A stretch of DNA of 64,000 nt. Origin: Orbilia blumenaviensis. Lineage: Eukaryota > Ascomycota > Orbiliomycetes > Orbiliales > Orbiliaceae. This document shows positions 24,351 to 37,585 of the stretch, piece by piece (the first letter of the stretch is position 1; every line of letters starts with the position of its first letter). The DNA is taken from assembly GCA_036872755.1 (NCBI GenBank), contig JAVHNS010000013.1:434001-498000 (forward strand), written 5' to 3'. The notes beneath the pieces are model-generated. The model saw only the letters and a program-made list of their open reading frames with translations. It was not told where the DNA came from and searched no databases. The position numbers and the translations under genes were made by a program.

Positions 24351-27260
24351 TTAGATCAACTGAGTGAAAGCCCTGTTAATGGGCGACCTGATTGGTGTAA
24401 CTTCCTTCCAGAAATCAATAGTAGCCTTCGCCCTCTTAGCAATTCCCTCAGGTGTGAACTCAAACTTCTTGTAGATATCCTTGTATGGTCCAGAGGCACC
24501 AAATCGGTTGAGACCGAATTGTTCGTGAGAATATTTCTCCCATCTAACCCATATCGTCAGTATTATATTTTATCATTACTTTATTTGAGATAATGGGATG
24601 GACATACCCGAGAGTAGTGTAGACCTCAACGGACAAGATTGGGATACCGTCGGGGAGAACAGAGAGACGATACTCCTTATCTTGAGTATCGAAGACCTCC
24701 CAACATGGCAGAGATACAACACGAGCCTTGATTCCCTCAGAGGCGAGAGTCTTGATAGCGTCAACGCAGATGCCGACTTCGGAACCAGTGCTGATGAGGG
24801 TGACCTGGGCTTCCTTGTCCTCATGAACAACGTAACCTCCCTTGATGGCGTGCTCAATTGTGCTGTTCTCGAGCTGTGGAAGGTTCTGTCTGCTCAAGCA
24901 GAGGACGGAGGGAGTGTGGCGACTGGTAAGGGCAACATAGTAGGCGGCAGAAGTCTAATAACATTGTTAGCCTCTTTGGATTCCCTTATTTGTAAACAAT
25001 ATTGTGTGAATACGTACTTCGTTGCCGTCAGCTGGACGCCAGACCTGGAGGTTGGGGATGGCGCGCAAGTGGGCGACTGTCTCGATTGGCTGATGGGTAG
25101 GGCCGTCCTCACCAAGACCAATGGAGTCGTGGGTAGCAACTACACATTTGCTTAGCATACTGTTTTTATTCCACAATTTATGAAATATATGCAATACATA
25201 CCCCAGATGACCTGGTGCTGGGAAAGAGCGGACAGACGAACGGCACCAGCGGCGTAGGAGACGAAGTTCAAGAAAGTTCCACCATATGGGATGTGAAGAC
25301 CGAAGGCAGCAATACCGTTCATGATAGCGCCCATACCGTGTTCTCTGACACCATATCGGATATATCTGCCGGTGTAGTCACCAATTTTGCTGCTTGGGGG
25401 CTGGAAATCAACAGCACCCTTCCAGATGGTCAAGTTGGATCCGGTCAAATCGGCAGATCCACCAATGAGTTCTGGGAGGGTGTTGATGACCTTTGCGAGA
25501 ACGGTCTCGGAGAGTTTACGAGAGGCGATGGCTGGGTCATCGGACTTGTAAACTGGGAGGTTGTTCTGCCATCCCTCTGGCAGTCTCTTCTCAAATCTCC
25601 GGATGAGTTCCTCAGCCTCGAGGGAGTATTGCTCCTTGTACTTCGCGAACAGCTCGTTCCAAGCCTGCTCAGCAGCAGCTCCCTTATCAGCGGTCTCCTT
25701 GTATGCGGCGTAGACCTCTGGGGCGACATCGAAAGATTTGGTTGGGTCGAAGCCGAACTTCTCCTTGACCTGCTTGATGTCATCAGGCTTCAACGGGCTG
25801 CCGTGAACACCGTGGGTTCCCTGCTGCTTGGAACCGAAACCGATGATGGTAGTGAGCTTGATGAGGGATGGCTTGTCAGTGACAGCCTTGGCGTTCTGGA
25901 GGGCGGTCTCGAAAGCTTCAAGGTCGTGGTCGCCGTCCTTGACGTGCTGTGTGTGCCAGCCTAAGGCTTCAAAGCGGGCAAGGGTGTCTTCAGTGAAGGA
26001 GACATTGGTGTCACCGTCAATGGTGATGTGGTTGTCATCGTAGACGGCAATGAGGTTCCCGAGCTGGAGATGGCCGGCGAGGGAGAGGGCCTCGGCAGCA
26101 ACACCTTCTTGCAAACAACCGTCACCGAGGAAGACGTATGTGTGGTTGTTGAGGATGTCGAAACCTGGCCTGTTGAAGGTGGCAGCGGCCTGAGCTTGAG
26201 CGATGGCGAGACCGACGGCGTTGCTGATACCCTGACCAAGGGGACCGGTTGTAACTTCGATGCCGGGGGTATCGTGGGCCTCAGGGTGGCCCGGAGTCTT
26301 GCTGCCGACTTGCTATTCAACCAATTAGTGTCCAAGTTCGCAGACAACATACGAGAAGATAAACGAATAGTTTCAGAATGGAATGGAACGGAAATGGAAT
26401 AGGGGAGGCGTTACCCTGAACTGCTTGAGGTCATCGATAGAAAGATCGTAACCGTAGAGGTGGAGCAGAGCATAGTGCAGCATGCAGCCGTGGCCGTTGC
26501 TTTTTGGTGTCTCAAGTTAGTTACGGTTGCGTCATGTCTAGTTGAATAGTAATCCGGAAGGCTCGGATCTGATCTCGGCATCCTCCCATTTCCCCACAAT
26601 CGTGATTGACCAGTTGATTTGATCGATCGATCGATTATGGATAGACAGATACTGAAATAGGGACTTACGAGAGGACGAAACGATCACGGTTCAAGAACTT
26701 TGGGTTCTTTGGGTTGAAGGTCATAGCCTTCTGGAAGAGGACGTGGGCGGCAGGAGCCATACCCATGGGGGCACCAGGATGACCGCTGTTGGCTGTCGCG
26801 GTGGCGTCAACCTTTTATTCCACCATAGTTAGCATTCCCATTGTCATTCTTAATCCTGATCTAGTCATCTTCATTTTCATTGTCTTCATCTTCATCCTCG
26901 TCATATTTGTCATATGGTGGTCTCCAATGTATTGTATTGAGGGACCAATTGGCGAGGTTTTGGTGCGCTGAGATTTGGTGGGATGCATTGGCCGCGGGGC
27001 AGCTCCAGCTTGGGTAACCCAGCAGTAGCAGCAGCCCACTCCACCTCCAAAAACAAAGCAAAACACCGCACAGCAAAAGGTGGGGCGCCACCAAAAGTGT
27101 TGGGGGGCTTTTTTTTAATTGAAAACGGCGAGCTCATTGCATGGAGGGGCAACGTGAGGTAACCGGGAGGAGGAGGGGAGATTTGGATTGGATTGAAAAA
27201 ACTCACAGCCAGAACACGGATGGTGTTGACGCATTTCCAGTCCAGATCGGTGTATGCCAT
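24351..27260 (-). CDS. TKL1: Transketolase
   Basis: This thiamine-diphosphate enzyme of the non-oxidative pentose phosphate pathway transfers two-carbon ketol units from ketose to aldose phosphates in the cytosol. Seven exons: 27207-27260, 26669-26811, 26415-26499, 25202-26312, 25018-25139, 24608-24954 and 24351-24543, giving 684 aa in frame, normal for fungi. Visible motifs are [56 protein letters not shown], the ThDP/Mg motif GDG (residues 157-159) ending at [16 protein letters not shown] in the pyrimidine domain, [20 protein letters not shown] and the C-terminal [11 protein letters not shown]. Intron 1 (395 bases) is long for a fungus. The antisense frames across exon 4 are shadows. Confidence 0.97.
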
Positions 27261-29569
27261 TGTGAGAAAGAAGCTGCTCTGATTCTAATCGATTCTACCT
27301 TGGTGACAATTGATATAAAAAGACTGCGCGTATGGAGTTCTTTTTTTTCCTCTGGCTGTCAATTGGTAGAAGTGTAGAATGGCCGGTGATGGTTGAATAG
27401 GGAGAAGAGAATAGAGAGGAGGGGAGAGGGAGGAGGGGGAAGAGCGAGAATTGGTTGAGGGGCTACTATACTAGCTTTATACTTTCATGCTCACGGCAAT
27501 TTGGTACCTACTATAGCTATAGTAGCTACTACTACATACACAGTTACTCGCACAGCTTCTGCAATTGTTTTTCTTCTTCTCTGAGGATGCTCCCCGAGGA
27601 ATTACTTAATCCCATCAACAAAAAATCCCCAATTACACAATTTTGCATGCAGTTCAGTCCAGTCCGGTACCCACTAGTTAGCCTTTCTGCTCAGGGGTGG
27701 TGGTCGTGGCGGTCGGTTTGGAATTAACCTTAGCAGCAGGGCCCCTCTTCTCGCTCGAATTTTAGCTATCCTTGAGACAGATAGAGATGGCGGATGCCGG
27801 TAACAGGTACTATAGCTAGTGGGTGTATCAAAGGATTCATTTGTACCCTTTTTTTTCTTATTCTTTCCATTCGCTGACAGTCCGACCAGTATAATTTAAC
27901 CCTTCTGCTCTGCAATGCTCAACTTAACTCCTACGGCCCGCCCCCCACCAATGTATTGGGTTATTGCATCGCAGAATCTGTTGCATTACATGTATTGGGG
28001 ACCAGACCCTTCTGCTGCTGCTGGGTAAATATCCACTTTACCCGACGTCTGCGCTGCGCTCTTGTTCTGCTCGTTAAGCTGGTCCCCCAGTACCTAAGCT
28101 TATACATGCTGGACCCTGTGCACTTTCTCACTAAAAAAGATCCACAAGTACTACTTGACGACATATTGCGTACTACGCATACTTACGGATACGGATTTAT
28201 TACCCACTGGTAATACCGGCAGTATACATCCAGACATGACTAGTCAGAGTTAACTTTGGGTGGGATATAAGAACCATCTCGGATGCATTGCATATTGCAT
28301 TCCCATCGAGATCCGGACCGATAACGTAAGAGGGATTCGGCCGTGAATACGCCTATTCACGTGCATTTTGTATTTTTTGTCAGAATGATTGGCGCCTACT
28401 AAGCTGATAACTAATCCCGCGGGCTTCCTGACCGACTTTTCAATTCTACTAGCGTATAATATAATATTACAATATCGACAACAGTTAGTAGCGTAGGTAT
28501 ATGTTGAAGTGTGGAGCCAAAGGCCTGTCATCGATTATTCAGCTGCAAGCTGAGAACGGAACGCGGATTAGTTATCCTCCCCAACTAGTACGATAGCCAA
28601 GCGCGAGCACGTCTACCTGACGTACCACCTTCTTACATGCTTCGGTACTTGCTAGAGTGTTTTAGCTTAGTCTATACAGTAGCTATCGATAAGGCTTTGA
28701 AAGAAAAAAAAAAAAAAAAAAAAAAGGAGAGGAAAGGCTTGACTTGACCGGTAGAATTTAGCTCTTGGACGCAACTGCGAGCTCCCGAGCCGGCGGGAAT
28801 ATTAGCCACCAATTGAGCTCGGCCTCGACACGGGGTCTCTCTCTCTCTCTTCACCATACATATATGATATGCATTACAGGTACTCAGCTCGGTTATATAG
28901 GGCTCTCGTGATATAGGAAATATGCCTCGAAACTAGACCTCAATTGATCAATTGGCGGCTCCTACCGAAGGGATGCTGTCTGCTTAGTAAAGGATTTCTG
29001 CCCTCTGTTAGATTTACATTAATTTACATTTATATTACCGTATATCGCCTAGTGATATATCCATCCTCAATAATTACCCTGATAGGAATGTATACCGATC
29101 ACTTCCTAAAATAGCAACAGCCTTCAATATGCTGTTCTTTCCCAAACAGGCAATTATTGCATCTGAAACACCAAAATCGCCAATTACGTTACAACCTCAG
29201 CCAGGGGTCTGCCTACTCTCGATACCACCTCACCTCTAACTAAAGTACCTAATAAAGAATATAATATTATCAACCATCGCCAACTTTAACTTCAGCTTCA
29301 ACCTCACTCCCTTTTTTTTTGTTCCCTACCCCCTTTTAAAACTTAGTAGTAGTACCCTGAGATACTTACGTACTTTCTGGATTCTAGAGAATTGTGATGT
29401 CCTGCCGTGGCATCGTCTCCGATCGTTTCTCAAACACCTAGGTGTTCTTAATCCCGGCTGTCGTATCCATACAATACTGGACTTCAACTACTAGTTCCCA
29501 CTCAATTTGTATTTGGTATTAGTACACCTAATCAATACACCATCACGAGCGACACATCCAGTCCGAACC

Positions 29570-29624
<55 letters not shown>

Positions 29625-29662
29625 GAATAAATAAAATAAAATAAAATAAAAATAAAAGAACA
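27261..29662. other. Divergent promoter region, no gene seen
   Basis: This separates the minus-strand transketolase from the plus-strand mannosyltransferase. It contains GA-rich sequence just upstream of TKL1 (27.4 kb), a 22-base A tract at 28704-28725 and, at its right end, GA and AAATA repeats. No supported coding exon. Confidence 0.6.
29574..29655. repeat. (GA)n and (AAATA)n tracts before the GT62 start
   Basis: About 23 GA units (29574-29619) are followed within a few bases by an AAATA-type repeat that ends about eight bases before the ATG at 29663. Both would lie in the 5' untranslated leader or core promoter of the mannosyltransferase gene. Confidence 0.85.
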
Positions 29663-30813
29663 ATGGGCGGCCGCCTACAGCGCTCCAGCCCGATGCGGCT
29701 CCTCCTCGCCCTCATCGGCCTCCTCTTCTTCCTCTGGTGGATGATCCACCCGTCCTCCTCCTCCACCTCCCGAACCCTCAACATAAACCTCCCGGATTCC
29801 GCCCCAGCAACCCCAACAGCAGCTCTAACCCCTCCCAAAATCGCCCCCGGAGTCAACATAATCTCCATGAACAACCTCTCCGCCACAGCCAACCCTCTCA
29901 AAAACTCAGAAAGACTGCTAATCCTCACCCCTCTCGCCCGCTTCTACGACGAATACTTCGAAAACCTACTGAACCTAGACTATCCCCGAAATCTAATCGA
30001 CCTGGGCTTCATCACCCCCAAAACCCACGCCGGGAACCTAGCAACCCTCAAGCTACAGGACTCCCTCCGAAAGATCCAACATGGTCCCAAAAAATCCCGT
30101 TTCAACAAGATCACAATCCTCCGTCAGGACTTCGACACTCCAACAGGCCAATCGGAGAAGGAAAGACACGCCATGAAAGCCCAAAAGGACCGCCGGGCGT
30201 CCATGGCTCGTGCCAGAAACTCCCTGGTCTTTACGACCTTAAGCCCCACCATCTCCTGGGTCCTCTGGCTGGACTCGGACATCATCGAAACCCCACCATC
30301 CCTCTTCCAGGACCTAGCGAAGCACAACAAACCCGTCATCGTCCCAAACTGCTTCCAACGCTACAAAGAAAACGGCGTCTGGAAGGAACGCCCTTATGAC
30401 TTCAACTCCTGGCAGGACTCGGAAACAGCATTGAATCTCGGCAAGACCATGAAAGAGGATGAAATTCTTCTGGAAGGCTACGCTGAAATGCCAACCTACC
30501 GCGCTCTGATGGCTTACCAACGCGACGAGAAGGCGGATAAGCACGTTGAGATGCTTCTGGATGGCGTCGGTGGTACCGCTTTGCTGGTCAAAGCCGAGAT
30601 CCATAGAGATGGAGCTATGTTCCCAACTTTCCCATTCTATCATCTTATTGAGACCGAAGGGTTCGCGAAGATGGTAAGGAGGCTGGGGTACCAGCCTTAC
30701 GGTCTGCCCAATTATTTGGTACGTCTCGTTATTTTTCCGTTTTTTCTAATACCCTGATATGAATATCCCACTAATCATATAATCACATACAGGTCTACCA
30801 CTATAACGAGTAA
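29663..30813 (+). CDS. Golgi mannan polymerase subunit (Anp1/Mnn9/Van1, GT62)
   Basis: This is an alpha-1,6-mannosyltransferase-family subunit that extends the N-glycan outer mannan chain in the cis-Golgi. Exons are 29663-30718 and 30793-30813, giving 358 aa. It has type II topology: a short basic N-tail, one membrane helix at about 12-28 (LLLALIGLLFFLWWMIH), then the lumenal domain. The DxD nucleotide-sugar motif is in WLDSDI (D204, D206). Family blocks RARNSLVF, KPVIVPNCFQR, ILLEGYAEMPTYR, DGVGGTALLVKAEIHR and FPFYHLIETEGFAKM are intact. The last exon encodes only VYHYNE, completing the NYLVYHYNE family ending. Which of the three paralogues it is (Anp1, Mnn9 or Van1) I cannot settle without a tree, so no symbol is given. 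It converges on the mit1-like gene. Confidence 0.93.
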
Positions 30814-31792
30814 AAACAATACACTTACTTACTTACTAATCCTAATATTCACACCGACAAAAAACCATCAAATGGTAACCTTAGCAATCAATTCTCCTTT
30901 TCTCTTTTTACAGACAAGAATTGGGCGGCTGTCTCGTTAGAAGTTACTCCGTTTATCGGTTTCTTTTACATACCAAAGTATAGGAGAAAGAAGAAAGAAG
31001 AATGAAAGAAAAAGCACCCAAACGAAACGAATGGACGGTTACAAAAAAAGCATGCCTACCTACCTACCTTCCTAGTATTGAGCGGGCGGCAGGGGGAGAG
31101 GAGTTCTTGTTATATACGTTTCTTTTCCCTTAGGTTACGATATATTTCTGTTTCTATCGAGATTTTTTTTTTGGTTTTCGTTTGCGCGTTTTATAAAAAA
31201 ACCTGGCGTCCGTCTGTTTTTCTGCCTGTACGAAAGCTTCAACGGATTATTATAGTATGTACTTATACGTTTTACGGCCTTATTCTATTCTAAAAGTACA
31301 CACCGGTACCTGACGCGTGAGAATCAATTCTTCAAACCCACTTCCATTAACATTTAAAATTCTAAGCCCCAGACCCACCGCCGCTTCAGTTAAGGCTATT
31401 CCTTTTTGGTTCTCTTCGGTCTAAATTACGAAGTTCTTAAAGGCGCAAAACGTGTAAAGGGAGGAAGGAGAGAAAAAGAAGAGGCCCGTTGTATCAGCCT
31501 TCTCCCGAAAAACCCGCTCATCTAATACCTGTATCTTGCAACGCCTGTCACCCAAACAACATGAGAAAAGAAATAAGAAAAACAATAAGAAAAAAAAAGA
31601 TAAAACGCCACGAAAATGCCCATCTTGCTCAGTCGTCATAGAAGGATCAAATATAAAAAGGGCTCAGTCGTCAAGCTGATGTAAAAAAAAAAAAAAGAAG
31701 AAAAGGGCCTTAAGCCAAACATTAAAAGAGCAAATAAAAACAAGAAAGAAAAGAAGGGAGAAAGGCATTAAAAGTAGGGAATGTGAGAATGT
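30814..31792. other. Convergent 3' flanks
   Basis: This holds the 3' regions of the plus-strand mannosyltransferase and the minus-strand remodeler. It is rich in A and T runs, with a short (TACC)n stretch at about 31054-31069. No gene seen. Confidence 0.65.
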
Positions 31793-34700
31793 TCAGGTCC
31801 CTTTCCTAGCCAGCTCCTTCACAGCCTCATTCTCTGCCGCGAGCCTCTCAGCTTTTGCCTTCTTTTGCTTTCTCTGCTGGATGATAGCTCCCTTCCGATT
31901 CCGAAGGTAGTTCTTGACTAGAGCCTGATATTGAGGGGAGTCATTTGACTCCTTTACAGCAGCCATCATCAATCCGATCTGAGTGACGCTTCCGAGATGT
32001 GGGCAAGCTGGACCCTCGCCGAAATGAGCAGTACCGCATAACTGGCAATATTCGACAGGGATATTACGAAGAGGACATTCTCCCGGCATATGCGTGTTGG
32101 TGCAGAGCCTACATTCGACTGGGATCCCGTGTGGAGGTGGTGGAGGAAGGGGTTGACCTTGGTAGTTGGCGAAAGTTTGAGGGTGAGGGGGTGCGAAGGT
32201 GCCGTAGGGAGGCTGGGGATGGTTACTGAGAATTGGTGTGATACGCGCGCTTGCTCCTGGTCGAATATCTGCCGCATTCTGAGGGTTCATAATTCCCAGG
32301 CCGTTTTGCATCTGCCGGTCCATCCCTTGGGAGTGATATGGTGCCGGACCGTAGGCAGCCTGAGGGCTCATCTGTTGTGGATAGGGTACCATAGGGTTCA
32401 TGTTATCCTCGGGGTGGTAGAAGGGTGGCTGAGGTGGGTAGGTGGAAGAGCCGTGGGGTGCTGCCATATGCGGGGGCATATACGGCACTCCTGGATAAGG
32501 CGACCCTGCAGTAATCATACCAGCGCCTAGCCCGTTGCCATACTCTGGCATCGGTCCGGCGTTCCCACTAGGAGAGCCAACACGATTCTCTACATCCAAA
32601 GATTTGCGTCTATCACTTGGTTCTTTCAACTCTCCAGGGTGGAACGGGATAGGGGCTTCTGTCTCCGAGTTAGTGTCGCTCCCACTATCTTCGGTCTCAT
32701 TGAAGTCTGTGTCATCGTCATCCCTATTAGCCTTCCTCCTTGGTTTCTTCACTGGCGTGTCTTCCTCATCAACACTGATGTCTCCTAGGTCCAGGCCATC
32801 TCCAACATAATTTGCGGCGGCCGTCCTGCGTCGTCCACGCCCGTATTCAGCTTCCCTAGCCGCTTTTTCACGAGCGGCATCGTCCAATCTTTGTTGGATA
32901 ATGTTCGTCCACAGGTCAGGATCAGGCGTTGGCTCTTTTTCCTCCGATTCATCGCCCACCACCTTCCGTTCTCCACTTTCTGTAGCCCAGACTCTGGCGA
33001 ATGCAAACTGGTTATCGCGCTCGCTAGCCTCCCCTTGTTCGCCAAGGGTGTCCTTCATATGATCGCGGTCCAAAAGTTTGTCGATGCTCTCCATGTCGTA
33101 AACGATGTTTTTTATATTGCCTTGTATCATATCTGCTGCTCCAAAAGTAAGGGCACTGCCCAGGTCACCTTCATCTGGTTCTTCCTCTTGTCCCTCGGCT
33201 CCCATGCGCTGAATGATCAGATGATCCATCTCCAACTTCTTTCTTGCTATCTTAAGAATCTTTTCTTCGGACGAGCTTGCAGTGATAAGGTGGAAGACCA
33301 AGACCTTTTTCTTCTGACCAATACGATGGGCACGGGCTATAGCCTGTATATCTTGATGCGGATTGAAGTCTGGATCCAGAATTATTACAGTATCAGCGGT
33401 TGCCAAATTGATCCCTACTCCGCCAGCTCTCGTGGAAATGACGAATGCAAAGTAAGGAGAGCCCGGGGCGTTGTACGCATCAATCAGCTTTTGCTTGCCG
33501 ATCGTATCAATGGTCCCGTCGAGTCGCAGAGTTTTAAGGCCCAACCCATTAAGAAAGTCCTCCATAATGTCTAGCATTCCAAGGAATTGCGTAAACATCA
33601 GAACTCGATGGCCCTGTTCATGAAGCCTTGGTAACATAAGCTCCAAGAATTTGAGCTTGCAGCTTGCATCTATCAGGTTCCGGAGCATAAGCTCCTGGTC
33701 CTCGAGTTTTTCTTCCACGTCCTCAGCGTAGACGAACGGATGACACAATACTTTTCGAAGCTGCATAATAATATTATTCAGGTTCGATTTCGCCGGCCTC
33801 GCACTAGATTTTGATAGGATAGCTTTCAGGACCTCGGCGTCTTTACGAAGGATCGAAGTCAACAGTTCTCTCTGCAACTTGGTAGCCGTCAAGGGAATTA
33901 TAACATCGGATATCGGGGGCAGGTCCTTCAAAGCCTGTGTTTTTGTTCGTCTCAGGAAGTATGGCCGAATTTTCTCGTGCAACTTTTCGAGGTTCTCCTC
34001 GGTAATAGTCGCAAACTCCTCCTCAAGTTCTTCGGCGTCAATTCCCTTTGGGTCAAGGAATTGAAGAAGGTTGAAGAGCTCTCGCAAATTGTTCTGCAGA
34101 GGAGTTCCAGTAAGCAGGACCTTATGATGAAATTTGAAGGTCAGTAGTTCTTTGTAAGCCTTGGTTTCATCGCTCTTAAGTCTTTGTCCTTCATCGACTA
34201 TGAGCACCTGCCATGGGACGGCTTTGAGAGCCCCAAGGTTACCAATCGCATTATATGAAGTAACGACGATGTGGCACTTTAGATCTCTGTTTGAGGCACT
34301 TGGAGCGCTGCTGAAAAGCTCATATCTTTTAGCTAATCGGATAGCTTCTGCGGACCCAAAGAATGTGACTACTCGCATGCCGGGTGCCCATGCTCGGATT
34401 TCTCTGACCCAGTTCGGAACCGTCGAATGCGGCGCGACAACCAAGAACGGCCAGACTTTATGTTCTTGACGAAGGACTTCCAAGAAGGATATTATCTGAA
34501 TGGTCTTTCCAAGACCCATCTCATCTGCGAGGATAGCATTGTTGCCCTTAAACCAACGGTAGTAGAGCCAATTCATACCATCTATTTGGTAGTCCTTGAG
34601 TGTGCCACCAGAGATATACTTTGGTTGGGTTTTAACCTCCAAGCTGTTGAAGTCCTTCCGTCGCAATGCTTCGATAGTTTTAGTCACGCCCCTGGGTAAC

Positions 34701-36787
34701 CTGATATGGTTTCCTTTACAGAATTCGAAGTACGCGCGTTTGAAGTCGGCATATCGTTCTTCTTCTTCTTCGCTTGGCGGTGTAACCCACATCGCATCTT
34801 CGTATCCAAGTCCCTTAAACTTCACATAAACTTCGACGATCTCGCGAATACGCTGTTTTTCGACATTCTCCGTCATGTTCGGGACTATGCTTGTGTATTT
34901 GACATCAAAGACGATATCGACACGGAAATAACTTTCCGGTATAGCATCGGCAGAAGTCCATTGGGGCGAAGGATCGCGCTTCTCGAAAGCGAGCCTCATC
35001 ACTGCGGAAGAAACGCTGTGGATCCAGGCCCCTGTGCACCACTTGGCCTTTGTGTAGTCGTCACCAGCGAAGCGAATAAGGTATTCAACCTCATCGTAAT
35101 CGAAGTCTTGTATCCCGGAATCAAAGGTATCCTTCGATTCTTTAAGAGTTTCATCGGAAGGGCGCCAGGCTATAATATCGCTAATTTTGTTTTCCCCAAA
35201 CTCAACGCATTCTATGCACATCCAGTCCGAGTCGTACTGGTTTAGACGGCTTTGTGCGTCTTCCAGACCTGCTTTTGAAGTATTCTGGGCACCTCGGTTG
35301 GGTAAGTGGTGGAAGTGATAGCCTCGATGGCACTTGCAACAACGGAACAAGACATTCGCGGGATTGTTAATTTGAAACCCAGGAACATCAACCTCAGGAG
35401 TCTCCTCGCGGGTGGCCTTCTTCGTAGGGAACTTCCTGAACGGTTCACAAGAACGCCCAATCTTCCGGCAGTCAGTACAGACGTCGAGACGTGGAAGTCG
35501 CTTCTCTGCTTTATGGGCCCTTCTGGTGCATCTTTTACACTGAAGAACAAACGTTTGATCACACAGCTTGGTTACGAGATGTTCACGCACGGCCCTGTTG
35601 CCAATACACCCCTTGTGATAGGCACTGGAGCAACCTTGACATAAAACCAATGGGCCCTTCATGCGGCCGGCAGGGTCAGAACAGGTATCACACCATGGAG
35701 TATGAACTTGCGCAAACTCTTCCTTAGTGTTGAATTCCCTAAAGACCTCCCGTTGATAGATAACACGAGGAGCTGATGTCTTGACTTCGACGGTTTCTAT
35801 ATCTTCCTCATCACGCTCCTTCATGCTACCCCTCGTGTGGGCAGTTCGTCCTGATCTTCGCCCCAAATACTCTTCATCCTCGCTCTCGTCTTCAGACCTA
35901 GCCCTTTTTCTAGATACTCTTTTCGAGGTTCGTCTTGAGGGCTCCTCGTCAGAAATATCTATAACCTTTGCCTTGCGCCCTCTCTTTTTCCAGTGAGATG
36001 GTGTATCTTGGAGATCGGATATGATTATGTCATCAGATAGGCCTGAGTTATCGGATGATTCTGAGCCATCAGATTCAGAGTTAAGTATGGCCTGCTGATA
36101 AGCTACCGTTTGAGAAATCAGTTTCCCAGCATTCTGAGCCGAAGTGCGTGTACTTCTCATTGGTCTAGCGGCAGGTCTGTCGCGGGTGCGTGATTTTGAC
36201 TGTGTTTTCTTCTGTGCTGCTAAGCGCTGCAAAGCTTGTCGGGTGGAAGACTTCTGTGGTTTCGATCGGCTTCTGCGACCCCTGCCTGACACAGAGGAAG
36301 CTGCAGTACTGGCCCGGGTTCTTCTCCGTGACTGTGGAACCTCCTCCTCGCTTTCGTCATCGTCCTCAGACGGATCTGCCATATCCTCATCTTCGTCATC
36401 GGAATATTCGTCGTCGGTATTACCGGCGCCGTCACCGCCATACCTAGGCCGCTGCTCAAATGCTGTGAGAGCTTCGTTACCAAAGTCCATCCCAATAACG
36501 ATATCCCAGCGGAGCTAAAAACAAGATTAGCAAGGTTCTGCATTTCAGAACAAACAAATTCTCCCCTAGCTTACCCATTGCGTATCTCCATCCCAAGTGA
36601 GGACCTTGTACTGTTGCTCACCCGCCTGGTCCCGTTCCGCAATAATACGTTGGATTGATGAGTTATCCGGTTCGTAAAAGGTATAATCATCGCGGTCGCC
36701 CTGGAATGATGGGACTTCGATAGAGATTGAAGGGCGGATAGCAGAAGCAGCATCCGCTACCTCCTCCTCCATACTGGTATCGCTCAT
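31793..36787 (-). CDS. mit1: Mit1/CHD3-like SNF2 chromatin remodeler
   Basis: This is a nuclear ATP-dependent nucleosome remodeler resembling fission-yeast Mit1 of the SHREC silencing complex. Exons are 36575-36787 and 31793-36514, giving about 1644 aa. Order: acidic and RS-rich N-terminus; Cys/His clusters forming atypical PHD fingers (residues about 345-510: CDTC, CQGC, CKRC, CRKIGRSC, CCKCHRGYHFHH, CIEC); chromo-like segments (about 545-650); the SNF2 ATPase with DEMGLGKT (735-742), DEGQ (845-848) in place of DEAH, and LLTGTPLQNN; then the helicase C lobe with STRAGGVGINL and ARAHRIGQ. After a Pro-rich linker, two CCHC-like knuckles (CRLCTNTHMPGEC and CQLCGTAH...C) precede a basic coiled end. 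The start at 36787 gives the SDTSMEEE N-terminus and an in-frame splice into LRWDIVIGMDFG. Confidence 0.9.
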
Positions 36788-37123
36788 TCGGTTCGATTCG
36801 GGAAGATCCCTCCTTACGCTTTTCAGCGCAGGAGAAATCGGCCAAGCTGGTTGGTGCGCTGAAATCCTCGCGAAATCAACTTTGCAGAAGCTTCCGCTTG
36901 AACTTATCAGAGGTTATTTCGTCGTTAGAAGGGGTATGATGCTGTTAACGAGTGAGGATTCGTTTCGTGAAGGTACGGGGTAGCTGGAGAACGTTTTGAC
37001 GAGAAAGGAAGAATGTTTAGGGAACCATCGCGTGAAGAGCTTCGGTTAATTACGCGAGGGATAGCAACCTGAAAGTTTTTTGGTTCTACAACAGCTTCCG
37101 GAACAGCAAACCTTTGTTCTAAT

Positions 37124-37129
37124 CACGTG
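37124..37129. promoter_or_regulatory. CACGTG box upstream of mit1-like gene
   Basis: The palindrome CACGTG, in context ATCACGTGAC, lies about 340 bases upstream of the remodeler start. Such sites bind bHLH factors (for example the Cbf1 and Pho4 families) in fungi. Function here is inferred only. Confidence 0.25.
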
Positions 37130-37585
37130 ACTATAATCTTCCCAAATAGGACTCTCTTTCCAAATTAGGATAAGATCGGCTACAACACACAACACAATCT
37201 AAAAATATGTGTGCTTGAAAAAGGCTGATATCCAATGAAGAGTATCCCGGCACTCTCAGAACAGTGCAAGCTATCTACTACGCTATATTAAATACCTTCA
37301 TCTAAGTTCATTGTGATTATATAAATTTTTGGGCTTTCTAGTGTTTTTGTTAAGGAGATGAGCTATGTTAGATACGGAACAAGGACCAGTCGTAAATAGC
37401 GCTGAGGCATTGAATATTTTGGAAGCTTCAGAGTATTGTGCGGCCATGTATTCCTCAGCCTAATCACATGGATCGCAAAGCTTATATTTGCATAAAATAA
37501 GGCTGACGCATAATGACTTGTATAGGTAGTCAGCCTAGGAACAAAGTCAGTGCTTGAACTCTAAATTGATTTTAAAATTTTTCCA

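Noticed and set aside
25215..25964. 249-codon plus-strand frame
   Set aside because: It is an antisense shadow of transketolase exon 4, which has strong conserved motifs on the other strand.
32891..33574. 227-codon plus-strand frame
   Set aside because: Antisense shadow of the SNF2-like remodeler; no family features of its own.
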